Below are positions 33,896 to 42,802 of a stretch of DNA of 64,000 nt, piece by piece (position 1 is the first letter of the stretch; each line of letters opens with the position of its first letter). A model generated the notes under the pieces. It ran no database searches. It was not told the origin of the DNA and saw only the letters and a program-made list of their open reading frames with translations. Made by a program: the position numbers and the translations under genes. Source of the DNA: CAZTHM01 sp041946825 (GTDB taxonomy: Bacteria; Acidobacteriota; Terriglobia; UBA7540); NCBI GenBank assembly GCA_041946825.1, contig JBHGBD010000021.1, positions 1 through 64,000 on the forward strand. The letters are read 5' to 3'.

Positions 33896-35209
33896 ATGCG
33901 AATCGCGGTCTTCGGTTTGGGCTACGTGGGCAGTGTTACCGGCGCGTGCCTGGCGCGCATGGGACACCGGGTTTATGGGGTTGACGTCGCCCCTGCCAAA
34001 GTCCAAATGATCAACGAGGGCCACTCGCCCATCATGGAGAAAGGGATGGAGCGTCTGGTTTCTCGCACCGTTCGCGCGGGGCTGTTCTCCGCGACGGTTC
34101 AGCCGTCGGAAGCCATGGCGCGCGCCGACCTTTCACTGGTTTGCGTGGGCACGCCGTCGCGCCCGGACGGCCGCGCAGACCTGGAACACGTCTTACACGC
34201 CATCGACGAAATCGGCTACAGCTTGCGCCGGGCTGTGCGATTCCACACTGTGGCCGTACGCAGCACTGTCCCGCCCGGGACGATGGAAGGCGAGGTCATC
34301 CCGCTCCTCGAACGCCGCGCCGGCAAAAAAGCGGGGAAGGACTTCGGCGTTTGCTTTCATCCTGAATTCCTGAGAGAAGGGTCGTCGATTCATGACTTCT
34401 TCCACCCCCCTAAGACGGTGGTCGGCGCGCTCAATCCTCGCAGTGCGCGGCGGCTGGTCAGGCTCTGGCGGTCTGTCAGGGCGCCGCTTTTTGTGACCTC
34501 GTTAAAGGTCGCGGAGATAGTGAAATACGCCGACAATTCTTTTCACGCGCTGAAGGTCGCGTTTGCGAATGAGTTTGGGGCCATCTGTAAATCACTGGGC
34601 GTTGACAGTCACGAGGTGATGCGGATCTTTGTCGCTGACACCAAACTGAATATTTCGCCACTTTACCTGAAACCCGGATTCGCATTCGGCGGGCCGTGCC
34701 TGCCGAAAGACCTGCGCGCGATTGTTTCGACGGCGGCGAAATCCGCGGTGGAAGTTCCACTTCTTTCCAGCGTTTTGTCGAGCAACTCCCGCCACCTGCG
34801 GCGGGCCATTGACCTGGTCCTGGCGGCGGGAGGGCAAAAGATTGCTGTCCTCGGTCTGGTCTTCAAATCCGATACCGACGATCTCCGCGAAAGCCCCGCC
34901 TGCAGCCTCGTGAAGGAATTGATCGCCGCGAAGAAGCAGGTCAAAATATTCGATCCCCGCGTTGATCCCGACCGCCTCTTTGGCGCCAACCGGGCGTTCC
35001 TAGAAACCATCCTTCCCGAGCTTCCAACCCTTCTAACCAAATCGCCTTCCGAGATGTTGAGATGGGCCGATGTTGTAGTCGTGGCAGGGAACCATCCCGA
35101 GTTTGGCGAAATCATCCACCGCTTGCGGCGAGGGCAAGTCCTCGTCGACCTCGTGCGGCTGCCCGACTCCATTCGCATCGGCAAAACGATCGTCCAAGGC
35201 CTCTGTTGA
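33896..35209 (+). CDS. GDP-mannose/UDP-glucose 6-dehydrogenase family enzyme
   Basis: 437 residues, second NDP-sugar dehydrogenase of the locus. The Rossmann motif FGLGYVGSVTGACLA opens the protein. The active site is FAFGGPCLPKD (C268), close to AlgD-type GDP-mannose dehydrogenases (GGSCLPKD). It should convert the sugar nucleotide to a uronic acid by two NAD+-dependent oxidations. GDP-mannose is favoured, UDP-glucose is the alternative. The start at 33896 is set by the promoter just upstream, which excludes the longer frame, and AAGGAA lies about 13 bases before. It has its own promoter and stands apart from the main plus-strand operon. Confidence 0.88.
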   Translation: MRIAVFGLGYVGSVTGACLARMGHRVYGVDVAPAKVQMINEGHSPIMEKGMERLVSRTVRAGLFSATVQPSEAMARADLSLVCVGTPSRPDGRADLEHVLHAIDEIGYSLRRAVRFHTVAVRSTVPPGTMEGEVIPLLERRAGKKAGKDFGVCFHPEFLREGSSIHDFFHPPKTVVGALNPRSARRLVRLWRSVRAPLFVTSLKVAEIVKYADNSFHALKVAFANEFGAICKSLGVDSHEVMRIFVADTKLNISPLYLKPGFAFGGPCLPKDLRAIVSTAAKSAVEVPLLSSVLSSNSRHLRRAIDLVLAAGGQKIAVLGLVFKSDTDDLRESPACSLVKELIAAKKQVKIFDPRVDPDRLFGANRAFLETILPELPTLLTKSPSEMLRWADVVVVAGNHPEFGEIIHRLRRGQVLVDLVRLPDSIRIGKTIVQGLC

Positions 35210-35705
35210 GGAGGCTAGGCGGCAGAAGTCTCGCGCTGGCCATATGACGCAGACACTCGCCATGCGCTCCAAGGAGAACGCCCCTCGTTTGTCTCCGCCG
35301 AATCTCGAAATAGGCCGGCAGGAACTTCAGCGATCCGCATGATTGACACGACGAGGAAGGAACCCTCAGACACGCGTTTTGTCAGCAGGCAGTGGGCCCG
35401 CTTTCCCAGTCTGAAGGGACTAAATGGCTGACACCTTGGCGCCTTCACGGCGCGGGTCAAATCCATAAAAGAAGTCCATGCCTGAAAAACGAACAACTGG
35501 TCGATCGGTCTGCTGGTCGCGTCCCCGAGGACCTATGACCCCGGTCGCGCCACTCACGATGCTCTCGCGACATTGGCTTGACAAAACGGCGAAGTCACGT
35601 GTACCGTTGGGGTTGTCTTCTCGGGTGCGTGGAAGTCCGGGGAGGGATGTTGTCCTGAAGTGTGACCCCTCCAGCAGTCCTGAGTCGAGACAAACGAGGA
35701 AATCC
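35210..35705 (+). other. Gap upstream of the exporter gene, possible operon promoter
   Basis: 496 bases without a convincing gene. TTGACA at 35578-35583 is followed after 18 bases by TACCGT (35602-35607), a half-good sigma-70 promoter, which would start a leader of about 95 bases before the exporter GTG. A 5-bp hairpin (GCGCC/GGCGC) lies near 35440. The open frame running back to 35478 looks non-coding. Nothing else is seen. Confidence 0.4.
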
Positions 35706-36815
35706 GTGCGTGCACGCCAAATCCTTCTTCAAGTGGTCGCCGTCCTTTCGGTCGGCGTGCTTATACTGGCGTCGGATGCCGCCGGGGCTGCCCAGAAGCC
35801 CGACTCGGAACCCCCTTCCGACACCCGAGTCGAGGCATCCCAGGAAGGTGAGGTTGACGCTCTAAGTCAAGATGCCGAGCCCACTGCTGCCGAAGAGGAA
35901 CCGAACCCGGAGACCACTCCGGCGGAGGGAAACAAAAAGCAGATTTCAAATTATACCATTGGCCCGGAAGATGTTCTGGATGTGGACGTTTTCAACGTTC
36001 CGGAACTGCACAAGACGGTTCGCGTTTCCAACGATGGGACGATTGCACTGGCGCTTTTAGGGCATGTCAAAGCGGCCGGCCTGACCACCGAGCAACTGCG
36101 AAATGAACTCGAGAATAAATACGGTGAGACTTACCTTCAGAACCCTCAAATCAGCGTGTTCGTGTCGGAGTTTCACGCTCAGCCTGTTTCGGTGATCGGC
36201 GCAGTGGAAAAACCGGGGCTCTATCAGCTCACCGGGCCACGGACCTTGATCGAGGTGCTTTCAATGGCCGGAGGCTTGGCCAAGCGGACCAGCGGTCTTG
36301 CAGGCAAGTACGTTTATGTAACCCGCAAAGGGGGGTTCGGCGACCTGCCCATGTCGGAGGGCATGCAGCTTGTGGCCCCGGATAGGCTCGAAATCATCAT
36401 CTCCCGCCTCCTCTACTCTCGCGAGAATGCGCTCAATATCCAGATCCAGCCCCGTGATACCATCAGCGTGACCAAGGCGGACGTCGTTTATGTAGTCGGA
36501 GATGTGCGGAAGCCCGGCGGATTTGTCATGGAGGACCGCGAGAACATAACGGTCTTGCAGGCATTGGCGATGGCCGAGGGGGCGCTGTCAACGGCGGCTA
36601 AGAATCGGGCCCGGATCATCCGCAAAGGCCCGGACGGTGAGCGCAGCGAAATCCCGGTTGATCTCGATAAGGTCCTATCAGGCAAATCGTCGGATGAAGT
36701 CCTGATGGCCAATGACATCCTGTTTGTTCCCAACAGCGCCGCCAAAACGGCCCTTAAACGGGGAGCCGAAACAACCATCGGGACAATCAGCGGTATTCTG
36801 ATTTACAGGCGCTAG
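35706..36815 (+). CDS. Wza-type polysaccharide export protein (SLBB)
   Basis: 369 residues, outer-membrane polysaccharide exporter/periplasmic adaptor. A signal peptide (about 1-30) and an acidic low-complexity stretch lead to the Poly_export domain (YTIGPEDVLDVDVFN) and two SLBB domains (VSVIGAVEKPGLYQLTG and VVYVVGDVRKPGGF). The C-terminus ends in a hydrophobic segment and IYRR. The GTG at 35706 is chosen because GAGGA precedes it by five bases and the signal peptide begins there. It heads the operon with the tyrosine kinase 29 bases downstream, the usual Wza-Wzc pair. Confidence 0.92.
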   Translation: MRARQILLQVVAVLSVGVLILASDAAGAAQKPDSEPPSDTRVEASQEGEVDALSQDAEPTAAEEEPNPETTPAEGNKKQISNYTIGPEDVLDVDVFNVPELHKTVRVSNDGTIALALLGHVKAAGLTTEQLRNELENKYGETYLQNPQISVFVSEFHAQPVSVIGAVEKPGLYQLTGPRTLIEVLSMAGGLAKRTSGLAGKYVYVTRKGGFGDLPMSEGMQLVAPDRLEIIISRLLYSRENALNIQIQPRDTISVTKADVVYVVGDVRKPGGFVMEDRENITVLQALAMAEGALSTAAKNRARIIRKGPDGERSEIPVDLDKVLSGKSSDEVLMANDILFVPNSAAKTALKRGAETTIGTISGILIYRR

Positions 36816-36844
36816 GCCCCTGTCCCTGCCGCAAGAGGAAATTG

Positions 36845-39154
36845 ATGGACGAAATCGAATTGCACCAGCGTGGTCGCACGCCAATCATCCCTTCTTCCGA
36901 CGCCCGGCCGCTCGAGTCGCCTGACATTGTCGATGTGTCGACGGAGGAATTGCGCCACCTGCTCGATTACTGGCGCATCATCGTCAAGCGGCGCTGGGTG
37001 GTGCTGACATGCCTCCTGATTGTCTTTTCTACAGTCGCGATCGGGACCCTGAAACAGAAGCCCATTTATCAGGGTAAAGTCGTTGTGGAGATCAACCCCG
37101 AGCAGCCGAACGTATTAAATTTCAAAGAGGTGTTGCAGATCAGCACCGTGGACGTGGACAGTTATCGCGAGACTCAGTACAAGGTCCTGCAGAGCCGGAC
37201 GCTTGCCGATCGGGTTATTCAAACTCTCCATCTCTACCAGAACCCGGAATTCTACAAGTCTCGGATGCTGTTTGGCTTGATTGAATCTGATCCTGACAAG
37301 ATTCCCCTTCCGTCGGACCTTGGCCCGCCGGATACCCGGTCGAAAGCATACCAGAATACCCTCAAGCATTTTTCGGCCTCGTTGGATATTCAACCTGTCC
37401 GGCGCAGCAATCTGGTCGAGGTGGTGTTTCTTTCTGAAGACCCGAAGTTGGCCGTGCGCGTCGCGAACCAGCTCGCGGCGGACTACATCGATCAGAATTT
37501 GCAGGTTAAATGGGACGAGACAGTGAAAGCCTCGGAATGGCTCCAGGGCCAGCTCGTGGGGCTGAAAGCCAAACTCGAAAAATCGGAAGATACCTTACAG
37601 GCATACGCGCAGGCCAACTCCATCCTTTTTGTGGAAGAGAAGAAGAACCTCGTCAACGAGCGATTGGGCCAACTTCAGGAAGCTTACACTAAGGCGCAGG
37701 CAGAGAGATTCCAAAAGGAAGCCGCTTACAGCCTCGTACAGGCAGGCAAGGTCCAAGACCTGCCAGGCTTCCTTTCCAACCGATTAATCCAGGACTTGGC
37801 GGTTCGCATCTCGGACTTGGAGCGCGAGTATGCCCAATTGACGTCGACAGTAAAACCGGACTACCCGAAGGCAGTAGCGCTCAAGAATCAGATCGACAAC
37901 TTGCAGGCGTCACTCGACCGCCAAAAAAGGGCCCTTGCGCAGAACGTTGTGGATGAATATCTGTCGGCGAGTGCCAATGAGAAATACCTGGCGCAGGCGT
38001 TGGAGGCCCAGAAGAAGGAAGTCAACGAAATCGCCGAGAAGTCAATCCAATACAACATCTTGAAGCGCGAGGTCGATACCAGCAAACAACTCTACGAAGG
38101 CCTGCTCCAGCGCCTGAAAGAGGCCCAGGTTTCTGCCGGGTTGAAAGCCAGCAACGTCCGTATCGTGGATCCCGCCGAGGAACCGAAAGATCCAGTCAAG
38201 CCGCGCGTCGTCCTGAACCTTGCTCTCGGCGTCATACTCGGTCTTGGGTTTGGCATCTCACTGGCGCTCTTCCAGGAGTATTTGGACAACACGCTCAAGA
38301 CGCCGGACGAGGTCGAATCACTCCTGCGGCTCCCCTCGCTCGGCCTGCTGCCTTCCATCCTGTCCAACGGCGCTGGTAAGAATGACGAGGTCAAGATTGT
38401 CCCCGCCACCGACGAAGTGGAGCTCGCCCCGGCGATCCAGACGAATCCGGCTTTCCAGGAAGCCTTCCGCTCCCTTCGCACTTCGATTTTGCTTTCTGCC
38501 AACCCCGTGCCCAAGATGATCCTTATCACCAGCGCCCTGCCTGGGGAAGGCAAAACCACGACGACGGTTAACTTGGGGGCGACGCTGGCTAGCTTGGGGA
38601 ACCGGGTAGTGATTGTTGACTGCGACATGCGGCGGCCCGCCTGCCATCGCTCGACGGGGGTGCGAAACAGTCCTGGGTTTGTGCAATGCTTGACAGGACA
38701 CGTGGAACTCACTGAGGCCATCCTGCCTGTGCCTGGGGTGACCAACTTGAGCGTCATTCCCTGTGGCCCCATTCCCCCCAATCCAGCCGAAGTCCTTTCC
38801 TCCCCACTGACCGCGGAGTCGTTACGCAAGCTGCGCGCGGATTTCGAATACGTGCTGGTGGATTCTCCTCCCTTGTTGAGTGTGTCGGACAGCCGAATTC
38901 TGGCCACCCTTACTGATGCGGTCGTCCTTATTGCCCGTGCTCATTCGACGCCCTATGATGCTGTACGGCGCGCCCGGACGCTACTTTATGGTGCTGGAGC
39001 GAGAATTCTGGGCGTGGCGCTTAACGATGTGGACATCCGCCGGGACGGATACGCCTACAGCCATTACTATCGGTATGGGTACGAGTATGGATACGGTTAT
39101 GGGTATGGCAGCCATCCCCCGGAGGAGTCCGACCACCGCGAAGAAAAGGCCTAG
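36845..39154 (+). CDS. Wzc-like polysaccharide co-polymerase/BY tyrosine kinase
   Basis: 769 residues. A Wzz domain has spans near 45-65 and 455-475, with a long coiled-coil periplasmic region between them. The cytoplasmic BY-kinase has Walker A GEGKTTT (about 564-570), Walker A' IVDCDMRRP and Walker B YVLVDSPPL. The tail holds ten tyrosines within about 20 residues (around 735-757), which are the autophosphorylation cluster. It controls chain length and export through cycles of tyrosine phosphorylation. The ATG at 36845 follows AGAGGAAATTG. No cognate Wzb-type phosphatase was seen in the window. Confidence 0.94.
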   Translation: MDEIELHQRGRTPIIPSSDARPLESPDIVDVSTEELRHLLDYWRIIVKRRWVVLTCLLIVFSTVAIGTLKQKPIYQGKVVVEINPEQPNVLNFKEVLQISTVDVDSYRETQYKVLQSRTLADRVIQTLHLYQNPEFYKSRMLFGLIESDPDKIPLPSDLGPPDTRSKAYQNTLKHFSASLDIQPVRRSNLVEVVFLSEDPKLAVRVANQLAADYIDQNLQVKWDETVKASEWLQGQLVGLKAKLEKSEDTLQAYAQANSILFVEEKKNLVNERLGQLQEAYTKAQAERFQKEAAYSLVQAGKVQDLPGFLSNRLIQDLAVRISDLEREYAQLTSTVKPDYPKAVALKNQIDNLQASLDRQKRALAQNVVDEYLSASANEKYLAQALEAQKKEVNEIAEKSIQYNILKREVDTSKQLYEGLLQRLKEAQVSAGLKASNVRIVDPAEEPKDPVKPRVVLNLALGVILGLGFGISLALFQEYLDNTLKTPDEVESLLRLPSLGLLPSILSNGAGKNDEVKIVPATDEVELAPAIQTNPAFQEAFRSLRTSILLSANPVPKMILITSALPGEGKTTTTVNLGATLASLGNRVVIVDCDMRRPACHRSTGVRNSPGFVQCLTGHVELTEAILPVPGVTNLSVIPCGPIPPNPAEVLSSPLTAESLRKLRADFEYVLVDSPPLLSVSDSRILATLTDAVVLIARAHSTPYDAVRRARTLLYGAGARILGVALNDVDIRRDGYAYSHYYRYGYEYGYGYGYGSHPPEESDHREEKA

Positions 39155-39337
39155 GATTCCGACCTGCTCATTCAGCATCTATGCGCGCCAATTCAATTGC
39201 CATGCCGGCCGGGGTGAGTCCGGGCGGGAAGGACGTTCAACTTCTTGCCCCGCCGGAAGGCAACGCAGGGGGGAATCTGCGGGCCCGAGGCCGTTCGCAA
39301 GTTCGAAGGTAAGACTCGAGGAGAATCAGGAAAGCTG

Positions 39338-40876
39338 ATGGCCCGGCCACTGGAGATCCACGGAGGCTTGCTCGCCCGCAATACCGCCCTCAATCTCGCG
39401 GGGCATGCGATCCCCCTGCTCGTGGGACTGGCGTCCATTCCTTACGTTGTCCGAGGCTTGGGCAGCGCCGGATTCGGCGTTCTTTCCATCGCCTGGGTCC
39501 TGTTGGGCTATTTCAGCTTGTTTGACTTGGGGCTGGGCCGTGCCACGACCAAGTTTGTGGCCGAGGCTTTGGGGCGGGGCGAACTGCATCGTCTCCCTGG
39601 ACTGGTTTGGACGTCCCTGGCATCTCAACTTGCCTTTGGGTTGATTGGGAGCTTGGTAGTTGGGGTCTTTGTCCCGGTTCTGGTGGAACGAATTCTCAAG
39701 ACCCCGCCGGAACTCATCGCTGACACCAAGTTCAGCTTCTGGCTGCTGGCCGCCTCCCTGCCCATTGTCCTGGCCACGACGGCGTTTCGGAGCATCCTCG
39801 AATCCGCTCAGCGGTTCGACCTGGTAAATTGTGTCAAGGTTCCCGCCAACATCTCGGTGTTTCTCCTTCCGGCATTGGCGCTGGCCATCGGGTGGCACCT
39901 GCCCGGGATCGTGCTCCTGCTGATTCTTTCGCGTCTCGTGGCCACTTTCGCTTACCTGGCGCTCTGCCTGAAGGAATTCCCCGTTCTCGGCCGCAACCTG
40001 GCCGTTGATTCCTCCTTGCTTCGCCCACTCTTGAGTTACGGCGGCTGGGTGACGGTTTCCGGGGTCGTCAGTCCGATTCTGGTCAATCTTGATCGCTTTG
40101 TGATCGGGGCCATTGTCTCGATGGCGGCGGTCGGTTACTACACGGCTCCGGCGGAAGTTGTCGGGCGGCTTTCCATTTTTCCTGGCAGCCTGGTAATTAC
40201 GCTCTTCCCGGCCTTCAGCAGCCTGGAAGCTTGGGGCGCGCGTGAGCGTTTGGAGTCGCTCTACGGTCGTTCCGTCAAGTTCCTGCTGCTCACCCTTGGC
40301 CCCGCTCTCGTCTTGCTCATGGTCTTTGCCCGGGAGATCCTCCAGGTGTGGCTGGGCGCGGACTTTGCGGCAAGGAGCACGTCGGTCTTGCAGATTCTGG
40401 CCGTGGGAGTGCTTTTGAATTCCTTGGCCTTGATTCCGTTTACTCTGATCCAAGGGCTTGGGCGGCCTGACGTTACCGCCAAGTTCCACCTGCTCGAGTT
40501 ACCGCTGTATGTGGGGCTCCTGTGGTTACTCGTCAAGGAATGGGGGATTTCAGGCGCCGCCCTGGCGTGGACGTTGCGAGTAGGCTTCGACGCTTTGCTC
40601 CTCTTCGCGGCCGCCTGGCGGCTCAAGCTCGCTGCCTTGCGTTCTTTAGCTGATAACGGGGTTGGAAGAAGCCTGCTGGCTGTCGTGACCCTCGGTGTCC
40701 TTCTGTTACTCACTCTCACGCTTGCACCATTGCTGTTTACGAGGATTGCTTTGACGGGTGCCTTCCTGGCGACCTTCGGCGTAGCCACCTGGGTTCTGGT
40801 TCTCGATAGTCGGGACAGGATGTTTATCGCTGGCACGGCCGATCAAGTTCTATCAAGCCTCCGGGGTGCCCAGTGA
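39338..40876 (+). CDS. Wzx-type polysaccharide flippase
   Basis: 512 residues with about 14 membrane spans, belonging to the MOP/PST transporter superfamily (polysaccharide biosynthesis protein). It would flip the undecaprenyl-linked repeat unit to the periplasmic side. The opening NTALNLAGHAIPLLVGLASIP and FDLGLGRATTKFVAEA are typical for the family. The ATG at 39338, after AGGAAAGCTG, is preferred to a frame that stays open to 39245 through intergenic sequence. The stop of this gene lies 43 bases before the polymerase start. Confidence 0.88.
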   Translation: MARPLEIHGGLLARNTALNLAGHAIPLLVGLASIPYVVRGLGSAGFGVLSIAWVLLGYFSLFDLGLGRATTKFVAEALGRGELHRLPGLVWTSLASQLAFGLIGSLVVGVFVPVLVERILKTPPELIADTKFSFWLLAASLPIVLATTAFRSILESAQRFDLVNCVKVPANISVFLLPALALAIGWHLPGIVLLLILSRLVATFAYLALCLKEFPVLGRNLAVDSSLLRPLLSYGGWVTVSGVVSPILVNLDRFVIGAIVSMAAVGYYTAPAEVVGRLSIFPGSLVITLFPAFSSLEAWGARERLESLYGRSVKFLLLTLGPALVLLMVFAREILQVWLGADFAARSTSVLQILAVGVLLNSLALIPFTLIQGLGRPDVTAKFHLLELPLYVGLLWLLVKEWGISGAALAWTLRVGFDALLLFAAAWRLKLAALRSLADNGVGRSLLAVVTLGVLLLLTLTLAPLLFTRIALTGAFLATFGVATWVLVLDSRDRMFIAGTADQVLSSLRGAQ

Positions 40877-40919
40877 GGGATACCGGCTTCCAACGTCAAT
40901 ACGATTACGGAGGCATGGT

Positions 40920-42419
40920 GTGATTCGGTCGGCGGCTCCCCTTGAAAGCGATTCGGGCCCGGAAACGAGGAATCACCTCCCAGTGATGGTTGGCCTGCTG
41001 GCAATCATCACCATGCTCAGCGTTTCGATCCTCCTTGGTATTGTTCCTTCAATCAGCCTCCTTACCGTCCTGCTCTCCGGGGCCGCGGCGGGCTTTGTTC
41101 TCCTGCAGACTGGAAGAGGATACGACCTCCTCCACCCTGTTCGCGTGTTCGGATTCATTTGGTGTTTTTGCCTTGCTCTGGCCTCCCTCCGATTGGTCAC
41201 GGTCCTTTCGGTCTGGAGTTTCGAGATGTGGGTGTATGTTTTCGGCGCTCTGATTTGTTTCACCGTGGGATTCTGGGTGGCATCCCGGCATCTGGCTCGC
41301 GTGTGGGGTCTCCCAAAGGGCCGCGTCGCGCAGGAGTTTCCAACCGTAGAACTGCTTCCCACTGGGCGGACGCTCTTGGTGGCCCTAATATGCCTCGTAT
41401 TGGGAATCGTGTCGCTCGCTTATCAGTACCGGGCCATCGGAGAAATCCCCGTCCTTGCCCGCGACATCAACGAGGCGAGAACCACGTTCATGGCAACGGC
41501 CAGCCAGTGGAGGCACCCGGAGTTTGACACCCTGTTTAACAAGTTCGTCATCCTCTTCGGTGTGTTTTGCAAATATGCTGCTTTTTTGGGGACCATCGTT
41601 CTGATCCAAAAGACGCGCAAGACGAGATTTCAGCAAATCGTGGCGTGGTCGGTGACGATATTCGGATTGATGGGGTACGGGTCGCTGGGTGGCCGCGGTT
41701 TCCTTTTTGAATACATGGTCTTCTCGCTGGTCATTTTTCATTACCTTCGCCGTCGGATTCGCTTAAAGGAGATGATCGTTGCCAGTGTTCTATTGCTTTT
41801 GTTCATCTCCTTTGCAGGCTATTACCGGACGGCTGTGGGAGACCCCACGGCGGCCTACGACCGTGCCAAGCGCATTTCCAAATTCCCGGAAGGTCAATTC
41901 TGGGACAGCATCGCTTTCGGCTATTTCTCAGCGACATGTCCGCTGGAAGTCTTTTACAGATTGACACAGGATCTACCGGCACTGCGCCGGCCCTCCGCCG
42001 GTTTTCTCTTCTACTCTCTCCACCGTTTTGTGCCCCGCGAAAACATCGAAGAACTGGCCGCGCTCCTCTATACGGGAGAAATGATTACGCCGACGTTCCT
42101 GGGTGAATTCTACGGGGACTTTGGCGCAATGGGAGTCTTTCTGGGACCTCTTATCCTCGGGATTTGTTATGGGTATGTCTATTGCCGGGCCAAACGGTAC
42201 AGAAGCCTTTACTGGCTCTGCGTTCAGGGAATTATGGTGCAGAATTTGGCTTACTTTCCTCATGTGAACTTCTTTTCACAAAACGTCAACTGGATGTGGG
42301 ACCTGATGAACTTGGCCTTGCTGACGTGGGTTGCGAGGCGGGGAATCCTGAGCGATTTCTCAATGCATCGTCAGCACGGGATGGGAAGAGTGGCGCCAGT
42401 TCTTGGTCGCTCACGATGA
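40920..42419 (+). CDS. Wzy-like oligosaccharide repeat polymerase
   Basis: 499 residues with roughly 11-12 spans and a large periplasmic loop in the second half (about 315-400). This is the usual build of O-antigen polymerases and O-antigen ligases. Wzy sequences are too diverse for a sure call, but the place right after the flippase supports it. The GTG at 40920 is chosen since GGAGG lies six bases upstream; the upstream in-frame GTG at 40866 would overlap the flippase. A basic C-terminal tail ends the protein. Confidence 0.75.
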   Translation: MIRSAAPLESDSGPETRNHLPVMVGLLAIITMLSVSILLGIVPSISLLTVLLSGAAAGFVLLQTGRGYDLLHPVRVFGFIWCFCLALASLRLVTVLSVWSFEMWVYVFGALICFTVGFWVASRHLARVWGLPKGRVAQEFPTVELLPTGRTLLVALICLVLGIVSLAYQYRAIGEIPVLARDINEARTTFMATASQWRHPEFDTLFNKFVILFGVFCKYAAFLGTIVLIQKTRKTRFQQIVAWSVTIFGLMGYGSLGGRGFLFEYMVFSLVIFHYLRRRIRLKEMIVASVLLLLFISFAGYYRTAVGDPTAAYDRAKRISKFPEGQFWDSIAFGYFSATCPLEVFYRLTQDLPALRRPSAGFLFYSLHRFVPRENIEELAALLYTGEMITPTFLGEFYGDFGAMGVFLGPLILGICYGYVYCRAKRYRSLYWLCVQGIMVQNLAYFPHVNFFSQNVNWMWDLMNLALLTWVARRGILSDFSMHRQHGMGRVAPVLGRSR

Positions 42420-42802
42420 CTTGTCAGAGTTCGAGACTCGCCCTGGGCCCCGCAGACCGGTGAGTCGCGTTTGGAAGGTTGCCCCGTGAGGTTGCCGGGA
42501 TTGCAGAAACTGTAGTGGATGGGACTGTGGTTGTGATCTTTCCCGTTGATGTGGGACGTTCATGGGATCACAATGGAAAATGCCCTGGGCCTAGGAAACA
42601 CATCTGATCTGAACGCTGATCTTGGTGAATGTTTGCGTGTCGAGGGCTAAACGACTGCGTTGATTGCAGGACCTTGTTGAGCGGACTTCAAATCACCCCC
42701 CTTCTTCCCCCAAGAACCAGGGCAACTCCAGACCGAGTTCTGAGGACCGGCCAGCCGAGGTCAAAACTCACTCGATTATTCGATTTGGGAGGGACTGCGA
42801 AT
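42420..42802 (+). other. Leader region of the tail-fibre-like gene
   Basis: 383 bases with no gene and no clear sigma-70 promoter or strong hairpin. A GGGAGGG ribosome site sits just before 42803. The frame stays open back to 42629, but that part has no protein-like character. The region may carry regulation not recognisable by eye. Confidence 0.4.

Noticed and set aside
39326..40489. 387-codon minus-strand frame opposite the flippase
   Set aside because: Composition is Gln/Arg/Gly-rich and hydrophilic throughout, as expected for the complement of a hydrophobic membrane protein. No ribosome site or domain.
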